A DNA stretch of 64,000 nucleotides, taken from Harmothoe impar (taxonomy: Eukaryota; Annelida; Polychaeta; Phyllodocida; Polynoidae). Position numbers and translations under genes: made by a program. Position 1 is the stretch's first letter, and every line of letters starts with the position of its first letter. The notes below the pieces were generated by a model, which worked only from the letters and a program-made list of their open reading frames with translations, was not told where the DNA came from and searched no databases. Shown here one piece after another: positions 52,901 to 64,000 of the stretch. The stretch covers positions 310,001-374,000 of the forward strand of contig OX381708.1 in assembly GCA_947462335.1 (NCBI GenBank). The letters run 5' to 3'.

Positions 52901-55900
52901 CACATTCTGTTTAGAACTGGAGTTGTCGTAGTTGAGGTTGCTGCTGCTGTAGGCACCCGCCGGTCCCACCGCCTGTTCTACCGCTTCTTCCTCCTCGTCA
53001 TCTGAACACACAACAGGGATAGGTCAGTTAGGTCACATTTATCATATAATGTGTGGCAGTCTATCTTACAAAATAAGGTTCTGTTGCTTACATACCAAAC
53101 TGTTTCAGTGTATGTATGGTATTTGTTTAGTTGTACTCATCAAACTGCAACAGGGTGTTGTAGATAACTAAAACAAATCAAACTTTCCGTTTTTCAACGG
53201 TTTGCCACATGTAGAAGCTCCACTTACCAGCATTAATGGTGGGAATGTCATCATCGTCGTCGCTTTCTGCCACATAGTCTTTGGACTGTGTAGATGTAAC
53301 CTGAAGGATCTGTGTACAAACGTATTGTAGTTAGTAAACTTGTTAAGTATGTTCATAAATCTGATGTTTTTAGGTGTTTAGATATTTGTTTAATTATTGT
53401 TTGAACATTGTGGTTTACTTAACCCGTAGAATCTGGGTATACACATGTATTGTATTAAGTGTGCCTACAGAACCTGTGAGCATGTGTCATTAGTTCACCT
53501 GACTCGTTAGTGCACAAACATGACTTAGTTAGGTTCAGCTGGAGAATTCTCTGTACAGACAATGTACCTTCAGTTACCCTGCAGGATTAAGTACCACTCA
53601 CTTGGAGACATTTAACAACCTGTGTGTGTTTGAGTACAAATAAACAAGGGTTTTCACTCTACTTCTTTCCTCCTACTTTATGTACATTTATTGTTTAACA
53701 AGGTATGGAAACATGTGAGGTTCTATTGTAAGTGAGTGTGGTTTGGTTGTTAACACATGTCTATGTCAGCTGCTACTGTAACTGTTAATGTGCATGCCTG
53801 TTTGGGGTGTGAGGGTGGTAGAACTGCCTCACAGCGTACTGCCGGGTTGCAGATGGGGTTAGTGTTTTACCGTGTACTGTCTCTGGTTGAGCTAGTTTCT
53901 AAGTGGACCATGTGTTACGGCTTGTGCAGTATAAAATGGGTAATTGCTGCCTCACGGGGAGGGGTCAGTAGAAGTGAGTCTGTGGGGCTATGTTAGTGTA
54001 CAATAGGTATCACACCACAGTATGGGCCCTCAGCATACAGCCTTTGGAAAAGGCACCCACACCAAGGGCTCTCAGTGTAGCACCCAGTCGCCATCAGCCG
54101 CTGAATATGCCGCAATGAGAGCCCTGGACATGGACCCTGTTTAGGTTCCCAGGACCCTGGTTCAGATGTAACCCTGAGGTGTAGAGCTGTGTAACAGGGG
54201 GAGGTAGAAGATGTTAATGCAGCAAGATGTGTGCTGACCTAGGGTACACGCGGGGCGCAGTGGGTGCTGCACGCCCCGTGTCAGGCTGTTAGTTGTTAAT
54301 CAGGACCCCAGCAGGCATGGGATTGGGCTTTGAAGAAAAAGAACCAAAAAGGTGAAATGAGACCCAGTATGGGCTGTACCCCTGCAACAAATCTGGGGTT
54401 GGAAGCAGTGACCAGTGACCTTTTTTAGCCCTCAAAAACAGAATCAGCCAAAAGAAAAAAGGAAAATCCCACGCCTGCAGAATAGATGGGGACTAGTCCA
54501 GACCACTACAAGTGCAACAAGCGAAGGCACAATAGTAAACTGCAGTAAGAGCTGCTAGCGGAGTACTGCAGCAGGACTGCTTCTGGTACTTACTAAGGTT
54601 CACCAGGTGGCACCACAAGGACCAGCATGCAGCAAAGCAACACACCATGCAGCCGTGGCAGCCATCACGAGGGAACAGGAGGAGAAAGGACACAGAAATG
54701 AGGCGACTGTCTACAGCACTCGTTACATCCAGGTCTGGAGGCCAATGTGGCAGCTACATTCTAGTTACAGGGCACTCTCTGTTCTATTCTGCCCCCGTCT
54801 GTCACACAGCAGCGTGACAGGCAGAGAAGGGGGTGGCTGAGGAGTGACAGACCCTGTTACCACTATAGAGGTGCCACATGAGCCTCCAACCAGGTGTGTA
54901 GTGAGTTGCTGCCCTTGGTGTGCAGCGGGGTGCGTCCTGAGAAGCACACAGAGTAGGACTGTGTGCAGCGCTGTGCTGCAGGCTCTTTGTATCTATCTAG
55001 TTACATGTGGTACATATGTTGTATATAGATATAGTATACAGCTTGTTCTACATACAGGCAGTCTACCATATCTGGATATAGCTGACCCGCAGCCTGACAC
55101 CAAATTACATACTTAACATCTTTATAGCACATTGTAATCTTTAAATCACACAGACTTTAATATCAACTAATATTCTAGTTTATATACTCTTAATCACCAA
55201 TTTATTTCTCAGCGTCTAGGACCTCATTAACTTATTCTTAACCCTACATACCTGCACTACTTTAATGGTATTAAATGATGTTTACAAACCTTACTTAATT
55301 ATGTATCTTTTTTGTTGAGAAGTCTACATCTACATGTCAAATTAAACTTATAATACAAAATCAAGCAATCAAAAATATTACAAAAGTCTAGATGAGGCAA
55401 GAATTTGGCCTCTTCTGAATTAGCAATGTCAAGCCACAGATAGAAAGATGTAATATTTCTTTCTTTTTTTCAAATTCAAATTTAGTCTGTTGTGCAAAAG
55501 GCAATCCAAACACTCAAGTTGCAGAACCCTGGTAGTAGAAACTATCACCTTGATCCCTGATCAGCACAGGGTGCACGCATGTTATAGAACTCTGTTTACA
55601 CGGTATTATGTCACGTTGTGTGCACGCTGCTGCAGCAGTTCAACCTGCCTGCTATAAGGTACTATATGGTGCATGTTAGTCAGACTTAACTTGGGTCAGG
55701 GCTTATTATGTCTACCAGTAAACCCATGTATCAAGACCAGGTTAGATCGAAGGGGGTGAAATGACAGTCACTTATGTCCTAGCTTTACCTCGCGCGCCGG
55801 CGGTGGAGGCAGTTTGGAGGAACTGCTCGAGCTTTTTTTCCCTGCGCTTTTCCTAGACTTCATGCCAACGACAAAATATCCAAGTTCAAGATGCATTTCT

Positions 55901-58900
55901 TACACGGAAAAAATCGGGGGAAACCATTTTTAAACTGAAAAGGACTCTAATATGTGGACACACGGGGGGCGTATAACACACAATAACTGAGTATTGGGAG
56001 CGTTTAAGGTTTAGAACTAAGACAAGCCGCACATGGAGAGAACCGAGGTGGTTACCTGCAGCATGGGCGCCCCTTGGTCTAAGACAATTAAGGGAGCTTC
56101 ACTCTGTGGTAAAGGAATAGAACAGTGTCTGTTTAGTGCTTCACGCCATGCAGCCCCTGCAGCCCTGTCCCGCTAATCTTTCCTGCAGCCACATCACACA
56201 TGGATGAATGCAGACCCAGTTACTTGGCGAGTTACTCACTTGACAAGTTACTCGCTGAGTGTCTTGGCGAAATACTCGCTGCATTACTTGGCAAGTTACT
56301 CGCTGAGTTACTCGCTGAGTTACTTGGCGAGTTACTCGCTGAGTTACTTGGTGAGTTACTTGGTGAGTTACTCGCTGAGTTACTCGCTAATTTACTTGGC
56401 GAGTTATTCGCTGAGTTACTTGGCGAGTTACTCGCTGGTAATGCATTCATGTATATTTTGTCAGGACTATGAGAACACTGAGGATTGTCCCATTAACGAG
56501 ACATGGCTGCAGTATATTTCAAACAGTTTCTAAAATATTCCTGAAGTAGCGAGAAATGTAGACTATTGAAAGGAACCAGTTAGACAGTAAGTTACTGTTG
56601 TTGATGCGGAGATTTGGAGAGGAGGGCGGCGGGTGCACAGTGATGGGTGCCGCACACAACAACATGAGTGTTGATACCAGAACCAGGTAGGATATCAACG
56701 CTACCACTAACAGTAAGCCCACATCATGAGTGTTGATATGAGTGTTGATACCAGAACCAGGTAGGATATCAACGCTACCACTAACAGTAAGCCCACATCA
56801 TGAGTGTTGATATGAGTGTTGATACCAGAACCAGGTAGGATATCAACGCTACCACTAACAGTAAGCCCACATCATGAGTGTTGATATGAGTGTTGATACC
56901 AGAACCAGGTAGGATATCAACGCTACCACTAACAGTAAGCCCACATCATGAGTGTTGATATGAGTGTTGATACCAGAACCAGGTAGGACATCAACACTCC
57001 CACTAACAGTAAGCCTGCATCATGAGTGTCGATACAAGTGTTGATACCAGAACCAGGTAGGATATCAACGCTCCCACTAACAGTAAGCCTGCATCATGAG
57101 TGTTGATATGAGTGTTGATACCAGAACCAGGTAGGATATCAACACTCCCACTAACAGTAAGCCCACATCATGAGTGTTGATACAAGTGTTGTGACTGGCA
57201 AAAATTTATTGTAAAAATAGTTCTAATTTTCACCAGATTTTATCCAAGTGGCGAAAATAAGTCAGCATGTACACCACCTGAACAAATGCTAAATTATCCA
57301 CTTTGAAATGCACATAAACCTGGCTCAATATCTAGTAAATTATCTCTGAGAAAGAAAAACTGAATTTTTTTCTGTCAATCTGGCATAAAAAAAAAGTACC
57401 CTAGCGTGAGCCTATTAAGCCTGCAGTCCGACTGGAGACTTTGAGGTGCAGGACAGGGCTTTACATTCTCACACAGTCAGGCTTCTTAATGAGGCCAGCA
57501 CCTCCACATTCAGCTACAGGCTTGCACTTGGACATGTGTGCAAAGCAGCGTTCCCCATCTACTGTTTCTGCCAAAGCTGCCAGCTCTTAACTTCTAAGTT
57601 CATGCTGCATTTATCATATACAGGTCTCAGCTACCACGAGCTGGCGCCAACACAAGGTGAATCATGGACCAATCAGGCGTCAACGCTGACTGCCCCAATG
57701 CACACTACTTGTGTTTACTTACCGGCAGAGATGGTCGATAATTAACAGTTTACTGTAATACAGATAGTAGCATCTCTGTACCTATGACCTGTATATGATA
57801 GAGACAGCATTAACACACCATGCAGTACCAGACATGAACCCACAAACCATGCCTTACCCCGCCCCGTCTGTCACAGAGATATTAGAGTACAACTCACCTG
57901 AACCCGCGTCCTTGTGTCAGCATCTGGGTCAAACGCCGGCCCGTCATAGGCTGCAGGTACACAAAGATACAAACTCATGTAGCAGCTTTATACACCTGAG
58001 TCATAGGCTGCAGGTACACAAAGATACAAACTCATGTAGCAGCTTTATAAACCTGAGTCATAGGCTGCAGGTACACAAAGATACAAACTCATGTAGCAGC
58101 TTTATAAACCTGAGTCATAGGCTGCAGGTACACAAAGATACAAACTCATGTAGCAGCTTTATAAACCTGAGTCATAGGCTGCAGGTACACAAAGATACAA
58201 ACTCATGTAGCAGCTTTATAAACCTGAGTCATAGGCTGCAGGTACACAAAGATACAAACTCATGTAGCAGCTTTATAAACCTGAGTCATAGGCTGCAGGT
58301 ACACAAAGATACAAACTCATGTAGCAGCTTTATAAACCTGAGTCATAGGCTGCAGGTACACAAAGATACAAACTCATGTAGCAGCTTTATAAACCTGAGT
58401 CATAGGCTGCAGGTACACAAAGATACTGATGTAGCAGCTTTAAACCTAAATTATAGCTAGATTGTTATCTCCTATTATAACTATACATTCAAGGGGATGT
58501 GAATTTGAACTTTCAATTTAATTAAGTAAAATTTAAGGCTTACCCTGAAATACTCTCTTTCCCAAATCCTTCCGAAGGAAAGCTCTGGGGACAGCCAGTA
58601 TGACCTTGAACTTGGATTTTGCTGGGCTTAGGCAGTCCCTGTAGTTAGCTTGGATCCAGCGAACAGAAACCAGAAATGGAACCAGCAAACCCAGCAAAAT
58701 CCCAAGTTCAAGGTCATACTGGCCGTCACCAGAGCCTTCCTTCGGAAGGATTTGGGAACGAGAGTAACCCTGAAAGAGAAAAGTGACAGATCACATGCAA
58801 AAATGTCTTCCTTTTGTTTGTTTTGGTTGGTGGTACTTACCATGTGCGTGGTCGGGTTGGCTGTTCTTGGTGCTAGGAGCACTGACTAGGGGCCTCATGG

Positions 58901-59099
58901 AGTCGTCGCGGGGCGTGGGCCCGAAGCCTCCCCGCCCGGTGCGGGCCCGGTCCTCGTTGGCCTGCATCATACCGGAGTGGCTGCGCTTCTTGCGTTCTTG
59001 TTCCTGGTAGATGCGCTGCTGGGCGCGCCGCTTCTGTTCTGACAGCGACCCGGACTCCTCCACGCTGCCGGGCGGACCGCCATATCCAGGGTAAGACAT
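46769..59099 (-). CDS. tub: Tubby-like protein gene, copy 2 (12 coding exons)
   Basis: Same structure as copy 1. The exons are 59099-58841, 57950-57898, 53300-53228, 53001-52904, 52678-52604, 52100-51915, 49001-48889, 48651-48543, 48284-48186, 48053-47966, 47307-47224 region (exon 11; see note below) and 46902-46769. All splice sites and the reading frame are intact. Comparing coding exons 1-12 directly, I count 12 substitutions between copies: 10 synonymous and 2 amino-acid changes, both in exon 1 (Pro to Ser in VEE(P/S)GS and Pro to Ala in EDR(P/A)RTG). The optional exon adds one more synonymous change. Nothing marks this copy as a pseudogene. Note: exon 11 is better placed at 47,333-47,416, as given in its own entry. 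Confidence 0.95.
47040..47156. mobile_element. Short interspersed element inserted in last tub intron, copy 2 only
   Basis: Copy 1 reads straight through from ATTTATTAT to TTTAACTTAATC at 2,337-2,356. Copy 2 has about 110 extra bases between these flanks, containing CTCGGTACACCTCCAGTGGC and a CCTATACATAAGGGCGCTGG end. The core matches 178-262. Target-site duplication is not clear. Confidence 0.6.
47333..47416 (-). CDS. tub: tub copy 2 coding exon 11 (Tubby signature 1)
   Basis: Same sequence as copy 1 exon 11; the donor GATG|GTGAGT lies at the ACTCACCATC stretch near 47,327-47,336. The acceptor reads GCTTTCAG|ACA (GCTTGCAG in copy 1). Confidence 0.95.
47966..48053 (-). CDS. tub: tub copy 2 coding exon 10
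   Basis: Identical to copy 1 exon 10 including the GTCTGT donor; the adjacent intron has a 16-bp insertion and a deletion relative to copy 1. Confidence 0.96.
48186..48284 (-). CDS. tub: tub copy 2 coding exon 9
   Basis: Two synonymous Val codon changes relative to copy 1. Confidence 0.97.
48543..48651 (-). CDS. tub: tub copy 2 coding exon 8
   Basis: One synonymous change relative to copy 1. The donor here is the consensus TAT|GTAAGT. Confidence 0.97.
48889..49001 (-). CDS. tub: tub copy 2 coding exon 7
   Basis: Basic RKRKK patch and SNYLIS motif; two synonymous changes relative to copy 1. The donor reads CTCAG|GTTTGT. Confidence 0.97.
51915..52100 (-). CDS. tub: tub copy 2 coding exon 6
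   Basis: Start of the tubby domain; two synonymous changes relative to copy 1. Confidence 0.97.
52604..52678 (-). CDS. tub: tub copy 2 coding exon 5
   Basis: Identical to copy 1 exon 5, with the same non-G donor context (GAA|GTAGGA). Confidence 0.8.
52904..53001 (-). CDS. tub: tub copy 2 coding exon 4
   Basis: Identical to copy 1 exon 4, while its introns on both sides differ at several sites. Confidence 0.9.
53228..53300 (-). CDS. tub: tub copy 2 coding exon 3
   Basis: Acidic linker exon with one synonymous Asp codon change relative to copy 1; same donor, and the same choice between two in-frame acceptors. Confidence 0.85.
55789..55863 (-). CDS. tub: tub copy 2 alternative first or optional exon
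   Basis: Counterpart of 11,012-11,086 with one synonymous Pro codon change; ATG at 55,863, donor GAG|GTAAAG. The internal-exon reading would be 55,789-55,857. Confidence 0.65.
56217..56440. repeat. 12-bp minisatellite, copy 2
   Basis: Same array as 11,440-11,640 with two additional units and different unit order. Confidence 0.9.
56665..57192. repeat. 73-bp minisatellite, 7 units
   Basis: Copy 2 counterpart of 11,866-12,095, expanded from three to seven units. Confidence 0.9.
57898..57950 (-). CDS. tub: tub copy 2 coding exon 2
   Basis: A 53-bp exon with one synonymous change relative to copy 1. It is again the edge of the 57-bp minisatellite, here with nine units instead of six. Confidence 0.85.
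57944..58450. repeat. 57-bp minisatellite, 9 units (copy 2)
   Basis: Units start every 57 bp from 57,944 to 58,400; the last is shortened. The donor-like site is GTTTAT in most units here, against GTGTAT in copy 1. Confidence 0.95.
58543..58770. mobile_element. Long hairpin (MITE-like) element, copy 2
   Basis: Counterpart of 13,284-13,510, with arms at about 58,555-58,633 and 58,688-58,763. Several differences between copies are compensatory or lie in the loop. Confidence 0.8.
58841..59099 (-). CDS. tub: tub copy 2 coding exon 1
   Basis: Carries the only two amino-acid differences between the gene copies (Pro to Ser near residue 16, Pro to Ala near residue 53) plus one synonymous change. 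The acceptor before the ATG and the donor CATG|GTAAGT are kept. Confidence 0.93.
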
Positions 59100-59144
59100 G
59101 GCCGTGTTTCTGTAAGAAAACCAGGGAAGACGTTAGTATAATTA

Positions 59145-59445
59145 ACATAGGAAACCAGGGACAACATTATTATATATGTCAAATACATGTAACATATTAA
59201 ACATAGGAAACCAAGGACAAGGTTAGTTAGATATGTCATATACATGTAACATATTAACCATAGGAAACCAAGGTCAAGGTTAGTTAGATATGTCATATAC
59301 ATGTAACATATTAACCATAGGAAAATAGGTACAAGGTTAGTTAGATATGTCAAATACATGTGACATATTAAACATAGGAAACCAAGGCCAAGGTTAGTTA
59401 GATATGTCATATACATGTAACATATTAAACATAGGAAACAAGGGA
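59145..59445. repeat. 56-bp minisatellite, 6 units (copy 2)
   Basis: Counterpart of 13,885-14,130 with one extra unit. Confidence 0.9.
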
Positions 59446-60269
59446 TTACGCTAGCATATCAAATGTACAAAAATTGACCATACCAGCTATGGTCAGATTT
59501 CTATGAGTAAACCTGACATAACGGTAGCACGTTTCATGTACTAAACATGCATAGATGTATGAACTGTGTGCTGGGATTCTTAAGAAAACCAGATATAACT
59601 CATGCGTTTCCAGTATATCAAACATAATCAAGGCAAGATATGGCTGTTTTAAGGTGGCCAGCGGGTATAGGCTAAGAGTAACTACGATTCTACCATACTT
59701 ATACCACTTGCTCCATAGGATATATACTCTCAGAAAATAAGAAAAAAATAAGGGGGTCCCGAGCTTGTTTCTGAGATATTCAACTACCAAGTTTGAGTGA
59801 GCTGCAATAGGATTATATAGTGCTCTGGTACATATGTGGATGGAATAACATTGAAAAGTAACTATATATTTTTCAAACTTCAACACAATATTCTACATAA
59901 TGTTATCTGCCCTGAACATGTCTTTTGAACATATATGGTCCCGGGCACATTTGTAATGTTTGTGATGCTTGAAATAGAAAACATAGTATTATGGTAAGAA
60001 CAATGCCAGATAATGTTTGTGATGCTTGAAATAGAAAACATAGTATTATGGTAAGAACAATGCCAGACAGGATAAATATACCTTTTTACTTCCTCACCTA
60101 CAACAGATTCCATAGCATGATGGTTATGGCATTTGACTTCTGACCCAAGGGCCTGGGGTTCTAGTCTCAGTCATGCCAAACTAGCTAGGGTTTTACTAAT
60201 TTCGTCACAGTATGTGCCAATATGACAAAATTGCCCCCTGGTGTCCCATTCAAGAACTAAAATCCCCGC

Positions 60270-60705
60270 CGGCCACCTTAACAACTAGGTAAAAGTCCTT
60301 TTGGTACCTAGTCCTACCCAGACCCCTGCCACAACTAGGTAAGGGTCCCATTGGTACACAGTCCTGCCCAGACTCCTGCCACAACTAGGTAAGGGTCCCG
60401 TTGGTACCCAGTCCTGCCCAGACTCCTGCCACAACTAGGTAAGGGTCCTGATGGTACCTAGTTCTATCCAGATTCCTACCACAACTAGGAAAGGGTCCTG
60501 ATGGTACCTAGTTCTATCCAGACTCCTACCACAACTAGGAAAGGGTCCTGATGGTACCTAGTCCTACCCAGACTCCTACCACAACTAGGAAAGGGTCCTG
60601 ATGGTACCTAGTCCTACCCAGACTCCTACCACAACTAGGAAAGGATCCTGATGGTACCTAGTCCTACCCAGACTCTGGCCACACATGGGTAAGTGTCTTG
60701 ATGGT
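60270..60705. repeat. 50-bp minisatellite, about 9 units (copy 2)
   Basis: Counterpart of 14,900-15,375, one unit shorter. Confidence 0.9.
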
Positions 60706-60947
60706 AACCCACTCATTTCTGAAACCGATCCCACATGTAGTATTGTAAGGACATAGCTAGGATTGTACAGAACTAAGCTAATTCCCACAAACTGGTGCTG
60801 GAGGAGTGTAGACCCCGTACAGCAGCAGCAGTGTGTGTGTGGTGTGAGGATGGACCGGCTGCAGGTGGCCCTGGTACGTCAGGTGCCTACAGGTAGACAG
60901 ACAGACAGTGTTTGTCCGGTTGGAGACAAAGCCCTACAAGTGCAGGA

Positions 60948-61575
60948 GTCCTGCAGCTTCCACCCACAGGGACCTTGTTAACACAGCCCGGTAGCTGGAG
61001 TCCTGCAGCTTCCACCCACAGGGACCTCGTTAACACGGCCCGGTAGCTGGAGTCCTGCAGCTTCCACCCACAGGGACCTCTTTAACACGGCCCGGTAGCT
61101 GGAGTCCTGCAGCTTCCACCCACAGGGACCTCGTTAACACGGCCCGGTAGCTGGAGTCCTGCAGCTTCCACCCACAGGGACCTCGTTAACACGGCCCGGT
61201 AGCTGGAGTCCTGCAGCTTCCACCCACAGGGACCTCGTTAACACGGCCCGGTAGCTGGAGTCCTGCAGCTTCCACCCACAGGGACCTCGTTAACACGGCC
61301 CGGTAGCTGCAGTCCTGCAGCTTCCACCCACAGGGACCTCGTTAACACGGCCCGGTAGCTGCAGTCCTGCAGCTTCCACCCGCAGGGACCTCGTTAACAC
61401 GGCCCGGTAGCTGGAGTCCTGCAGCTTCCACCCACAGGGACCTCGTTAACACGGCCCGGTAGCTGGAGTCCTGCAGCTTCCACCCACAGGCACCTCGTTA
61501 ACACGGCCCGGTAGCTGGAGTCCTGCAGCTTCCACCCACAGGGACCTCGTTAACACGGCCCGGTAGCTGCAGTCC
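60948..61575. repeat. 52-bp minisatellite, 12 units (copy 2)
   Basis: Counterpart of 15,628-16,040, from 60,973 to 61,545 in 52-bp steps. Confidence 0.95.
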
Positions 61576-62254
61576 TGCAGGTTCTGACATGTTATGGGGT
61601 GGTGCCACCTGTTGGCACCCAGCAGATCTAAATGGTAGGACAAGATAACACTGAGCCTCCATGTATAGTCTTCTTTGAAGACTTCTCACTGTGCATTATT
61701 TATTAATTAATGTATTGTAAACCTGCCCTTTACAGCAAATATGTATGTAAGTTCTCATAGCAACGAGCCCAATGGTCCACCTGGCGGATATATGAAGAAC
61801 CAACCCACCAGTTAACATAAGAAAGGGGCGGGAGCCATAACTATGAAAACATGTAAATGGGACCCGCTATCGGACTATCAAGGTCTCACTGTATAGATGT
61901 CCATCCCTCGTCCTGGTGGGTGCTCGGCTGCCACACACAGGTGGTACTGGGACTGGGGTAAAGGGGACTAATCGATGCATTGACCTCCGCTCCCCCCGGG
62001 ACGTCCCACAGACCCCCCCTGGACACCCCCCTGGACACCCCCAGGATGCCGGATACAGCCCAAGGTAAGGAGGCCTAACGAGCATTGTGCAGGAATATTG
62101 GGTAAATTGGTTAATCCATAACCAGCTGTCCCTACCCCATAACCAGCTAGTCATCATAGAGCTAAACACCCTACAGCACTAACCAGCTCGTTACTCCATA
62201 ACTCACAACGAGCAACCACCCTAACCACCCTAACCACACTAACGTGCTCGTTAG

Positions 62255-62455
62255 CGTAGATTCCGAAATAAGCCTCTAGTGCGTGTTATACATTGTATAA
62301 GTCTAGGTGCGAGTAATACGAGGGTTTTTGAAAATATAGAAAAGTACTAAACAATTTTCAGACCTCCGGTGCCGGTTATAAGATTCTCCCAAAGTCGGAG
62401 TGCGGGTTATACGTGAAGTGTGGGTTATAGGCAGAAATTTACAGTACCTCCCAAA
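62255..62455. mobile_element. MITE-like segment, copy 2
   Basis: Counterpart of 16,690-16,915 with several substitutions. Confidence 0.5.
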
Positions 62456-62799
62456 TCAACAACCCAGCCCAACACAAGCACCGGCTAACGAGTCTGCACT
62501 TAATGAGATCTATCTCACTTACAACTTGATATTGTAATTACACTCAGTGCAAATGATGTGAGATTGTCTGTAATTATAATTCTACTTACAATGTATCATT
62601 AGGTTTCTGTGTGATATTGTGCCCCAGTCATTATAGATGTACAAACATGCCTCCTATAACTCTGTGTCATGAGACGCGGTAAGTGGACAGGCTGACAGCT
62701 GTGAGAAGGCTCGGTGTGATATTGTACCCTGACTAATGGTGACAGCTACTTACGGTGTCACACAGGTAATGACAGGTAGAACTGCGGCACAGTGCATTC

Positions 62800-63705
62800 A
62801 TGCATCATGCCCCTGGTCGTCATGATACATGAATGCAGCATAGCGCATTAGTGCATCATATCCCTGGTCGTCATGATACATGAATGCAGCATAGCGCACT
62901 AATGCATCATATCCCTGGTCGTCATGATACATGAATGCAGCATAGCGCACTAATGCATCATATCCCTGGTCGTCATGATACATGAATGCAGCATAGCGCA
63001 CTAATGCATCATATCCCTGGTCGTCATGATACATGAATGCAGCATAGCGCATAAGTGCATCATATCCCTGGTCGTCATGATACATGAATGCAGCATAGTG
63101 CATTAATGCATCATGTCCTTGGTCGTCATGATGCATGAATGCAGCATAGCGCACTAACGCATCATATCCCTGGTCGTCATGATACATGAATGCAGCATAG
63201 TGCATTAATGCATCGTGTCCTTGGTCGTCATGATGCATGAATGCAGCATAGCGCACTAATGCATCATATCCCTCGTCGTCATGATACATGAATGCAGCAT
63301 AGTGCATTAATGCATCATGTCCTTGGTCGTCATGATGCATGAATGCAGCATAGCGCACTAATGCATCATATCCCTGGTCGTCATGATACATGAATGCAGC
63401 ATAGTGCATCTGTACATCATATCCCTGGTCGTCATGATACATGAATGCAACATAGTGCATTAGTGCATCATATCAGTGGTCGTCATGAACGATGCATAGA
63501 TGCAACATAGGGCATTAGTGCATCATGTCCTTGGGCGTAATGATGCATAAATGCAGCATAGTGCATTAGTGCATCATGCCTTTGGTCGTCATGATGCAGC
63601 AATGCACTATGCTGCTTTCATGGACATGATGCATGAAAGCAGCATAGTGCATTACTGCATCATGTCCTTGGCGTCATGATGCATAAAAGCAGCATAGTGC
63701 ATTAA
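62800..63705. repeat. 51-bp minisatellite, copy 2 (expanded)
   Basis: Counterpart of 17,255-17,690; at least 13 regular units followed by degenerate ones up to about 63,700. Confidence 0.93.
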
Positions 63706-63819
63706 TGGCAATAATCCATCATATCAATAACATTGTTATCGGTCTTCATAATGCATGCAGCCGTGGTGAGTAACTCGCCAGTGCTGCATGCATACATGTA
63801 TACATAAAGGACGGTACAT

Positions 63820-64000
63820 GATGCATCATGGGGCGGCAGTGCTGCATCATGAGGCGGCAGTGCTGCATCATGGGGCGGCAGTGCTGCATCATGAGGCGGC
63901 AGTGCTGCATCATAAGGCGGCAGTGCTGCATCATAAGGCGGCAGTGCTGCATCATGAGGCGGCAGTGCTGCATCATGAGGCGGCAGTGCTGCATCATAAG
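63820..64000. repeat. 21-bp minisatellite, copy 2 only
   Basis: Tandem GCGGCAGTGCTGCATCATGAG units running to the window end (at least nine). Copy 1 has a single unit at this place (17,798-17,812). The unit is again a piece of the palindromic element (GTGCTGCAT). Confidence 0.9.

Larger units (their letters stand above)
44697..64000. repeat. Large direct repeat, copy 2
   Basis: Position 44,697 corresponds to position 1 of the window. The offset drifts with small indels (44,696 at the start, 44,697 by the last tubby exon, 44,788 at the tubby-domain first exon). Copy 2 is longer overall because several minisatellites carry more units and because one insertion of about 110 bp lies in the last intron of the gene. 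It starts only 84 bp after the stop codon of the candidate plus-strand gene ending at 44,612. It could be a true segmental duplication or an uncollapsed second haplotype. Confidence 0.97.

Noticed and set aside
57795..58460. 221-residue plus-strand ORF of [16 protein letters not shown] repeats
   Set aside because: Antisense reading of the 57-bp minisatellite in a tub intron; copy 1 has a shorter version with fewer units.

Overview
The window is nuclear DNA of an animal. Genes are split by GT-AG introns, repeats dominate, and the only protein I can name with certainty is a metazoan Tubby-family protein. A degenerate 18S-5.8S-28S rDNA piece is also eukaryotic. Dense minisatellites and two diverged copies of one locus would fit a highly heterozygous marine invertebrate or an amphioxus-like chordate. 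That placement is inference and weak.

Layout. (1) Positions 1 to about 17,800 hold a complete tubby-like gene on the minus strand (coding exons 13,839 down to 2,072). Its introns carry several minisatellites, a long hairpin element and an alternative or optional small exon. (2) Positions 17,800-34,300 are almost pure repeat: a (GT)n tract, a 62-copy 54-bp satellite, an 18-bp array, a 32/38-bp array, a higher-order satellite built from about 200-bp monomers, and scattered copies of a short palindromic element. (3) Positions 34,345-36,580 are a decayed, internally deleted rDNA unit on the minus strand. It is followed by spacer-like 41-bp and related repeats (36,700-39,030). (4) At 39,156-39,608 (minus) lies an intact 150-residue ORF that matches the His-Cys box (I-PpoI type) homing endonucleases in every catalytic and zinc-ligand position I can recognise. 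(5) Positions 40,400-44,612 hold direct repeats, a TA-flanked MITE, and a chain of plus-strand exons with matching phases that encodes an unrecognised protein and ends tail-to-tail with the next tubby gene. (6) From 44,697 to the window end the first 18 kb is repeated in the same orientation, including a second complete tubby-like gene. The copies differ by scattered substitutions, one small mobile insertion and many minisatellite copy-number changes.

The two tubby copies encode proteins of about 456 residues that differ by only two residues. The main open question is whether the 44.7-kb repeat is a real tandem duplication or two haplotypes placed end to end in the assembly. The most novel element is the His-Cys box endonuclease ORF beside an rDNA fossil in an animal genome.
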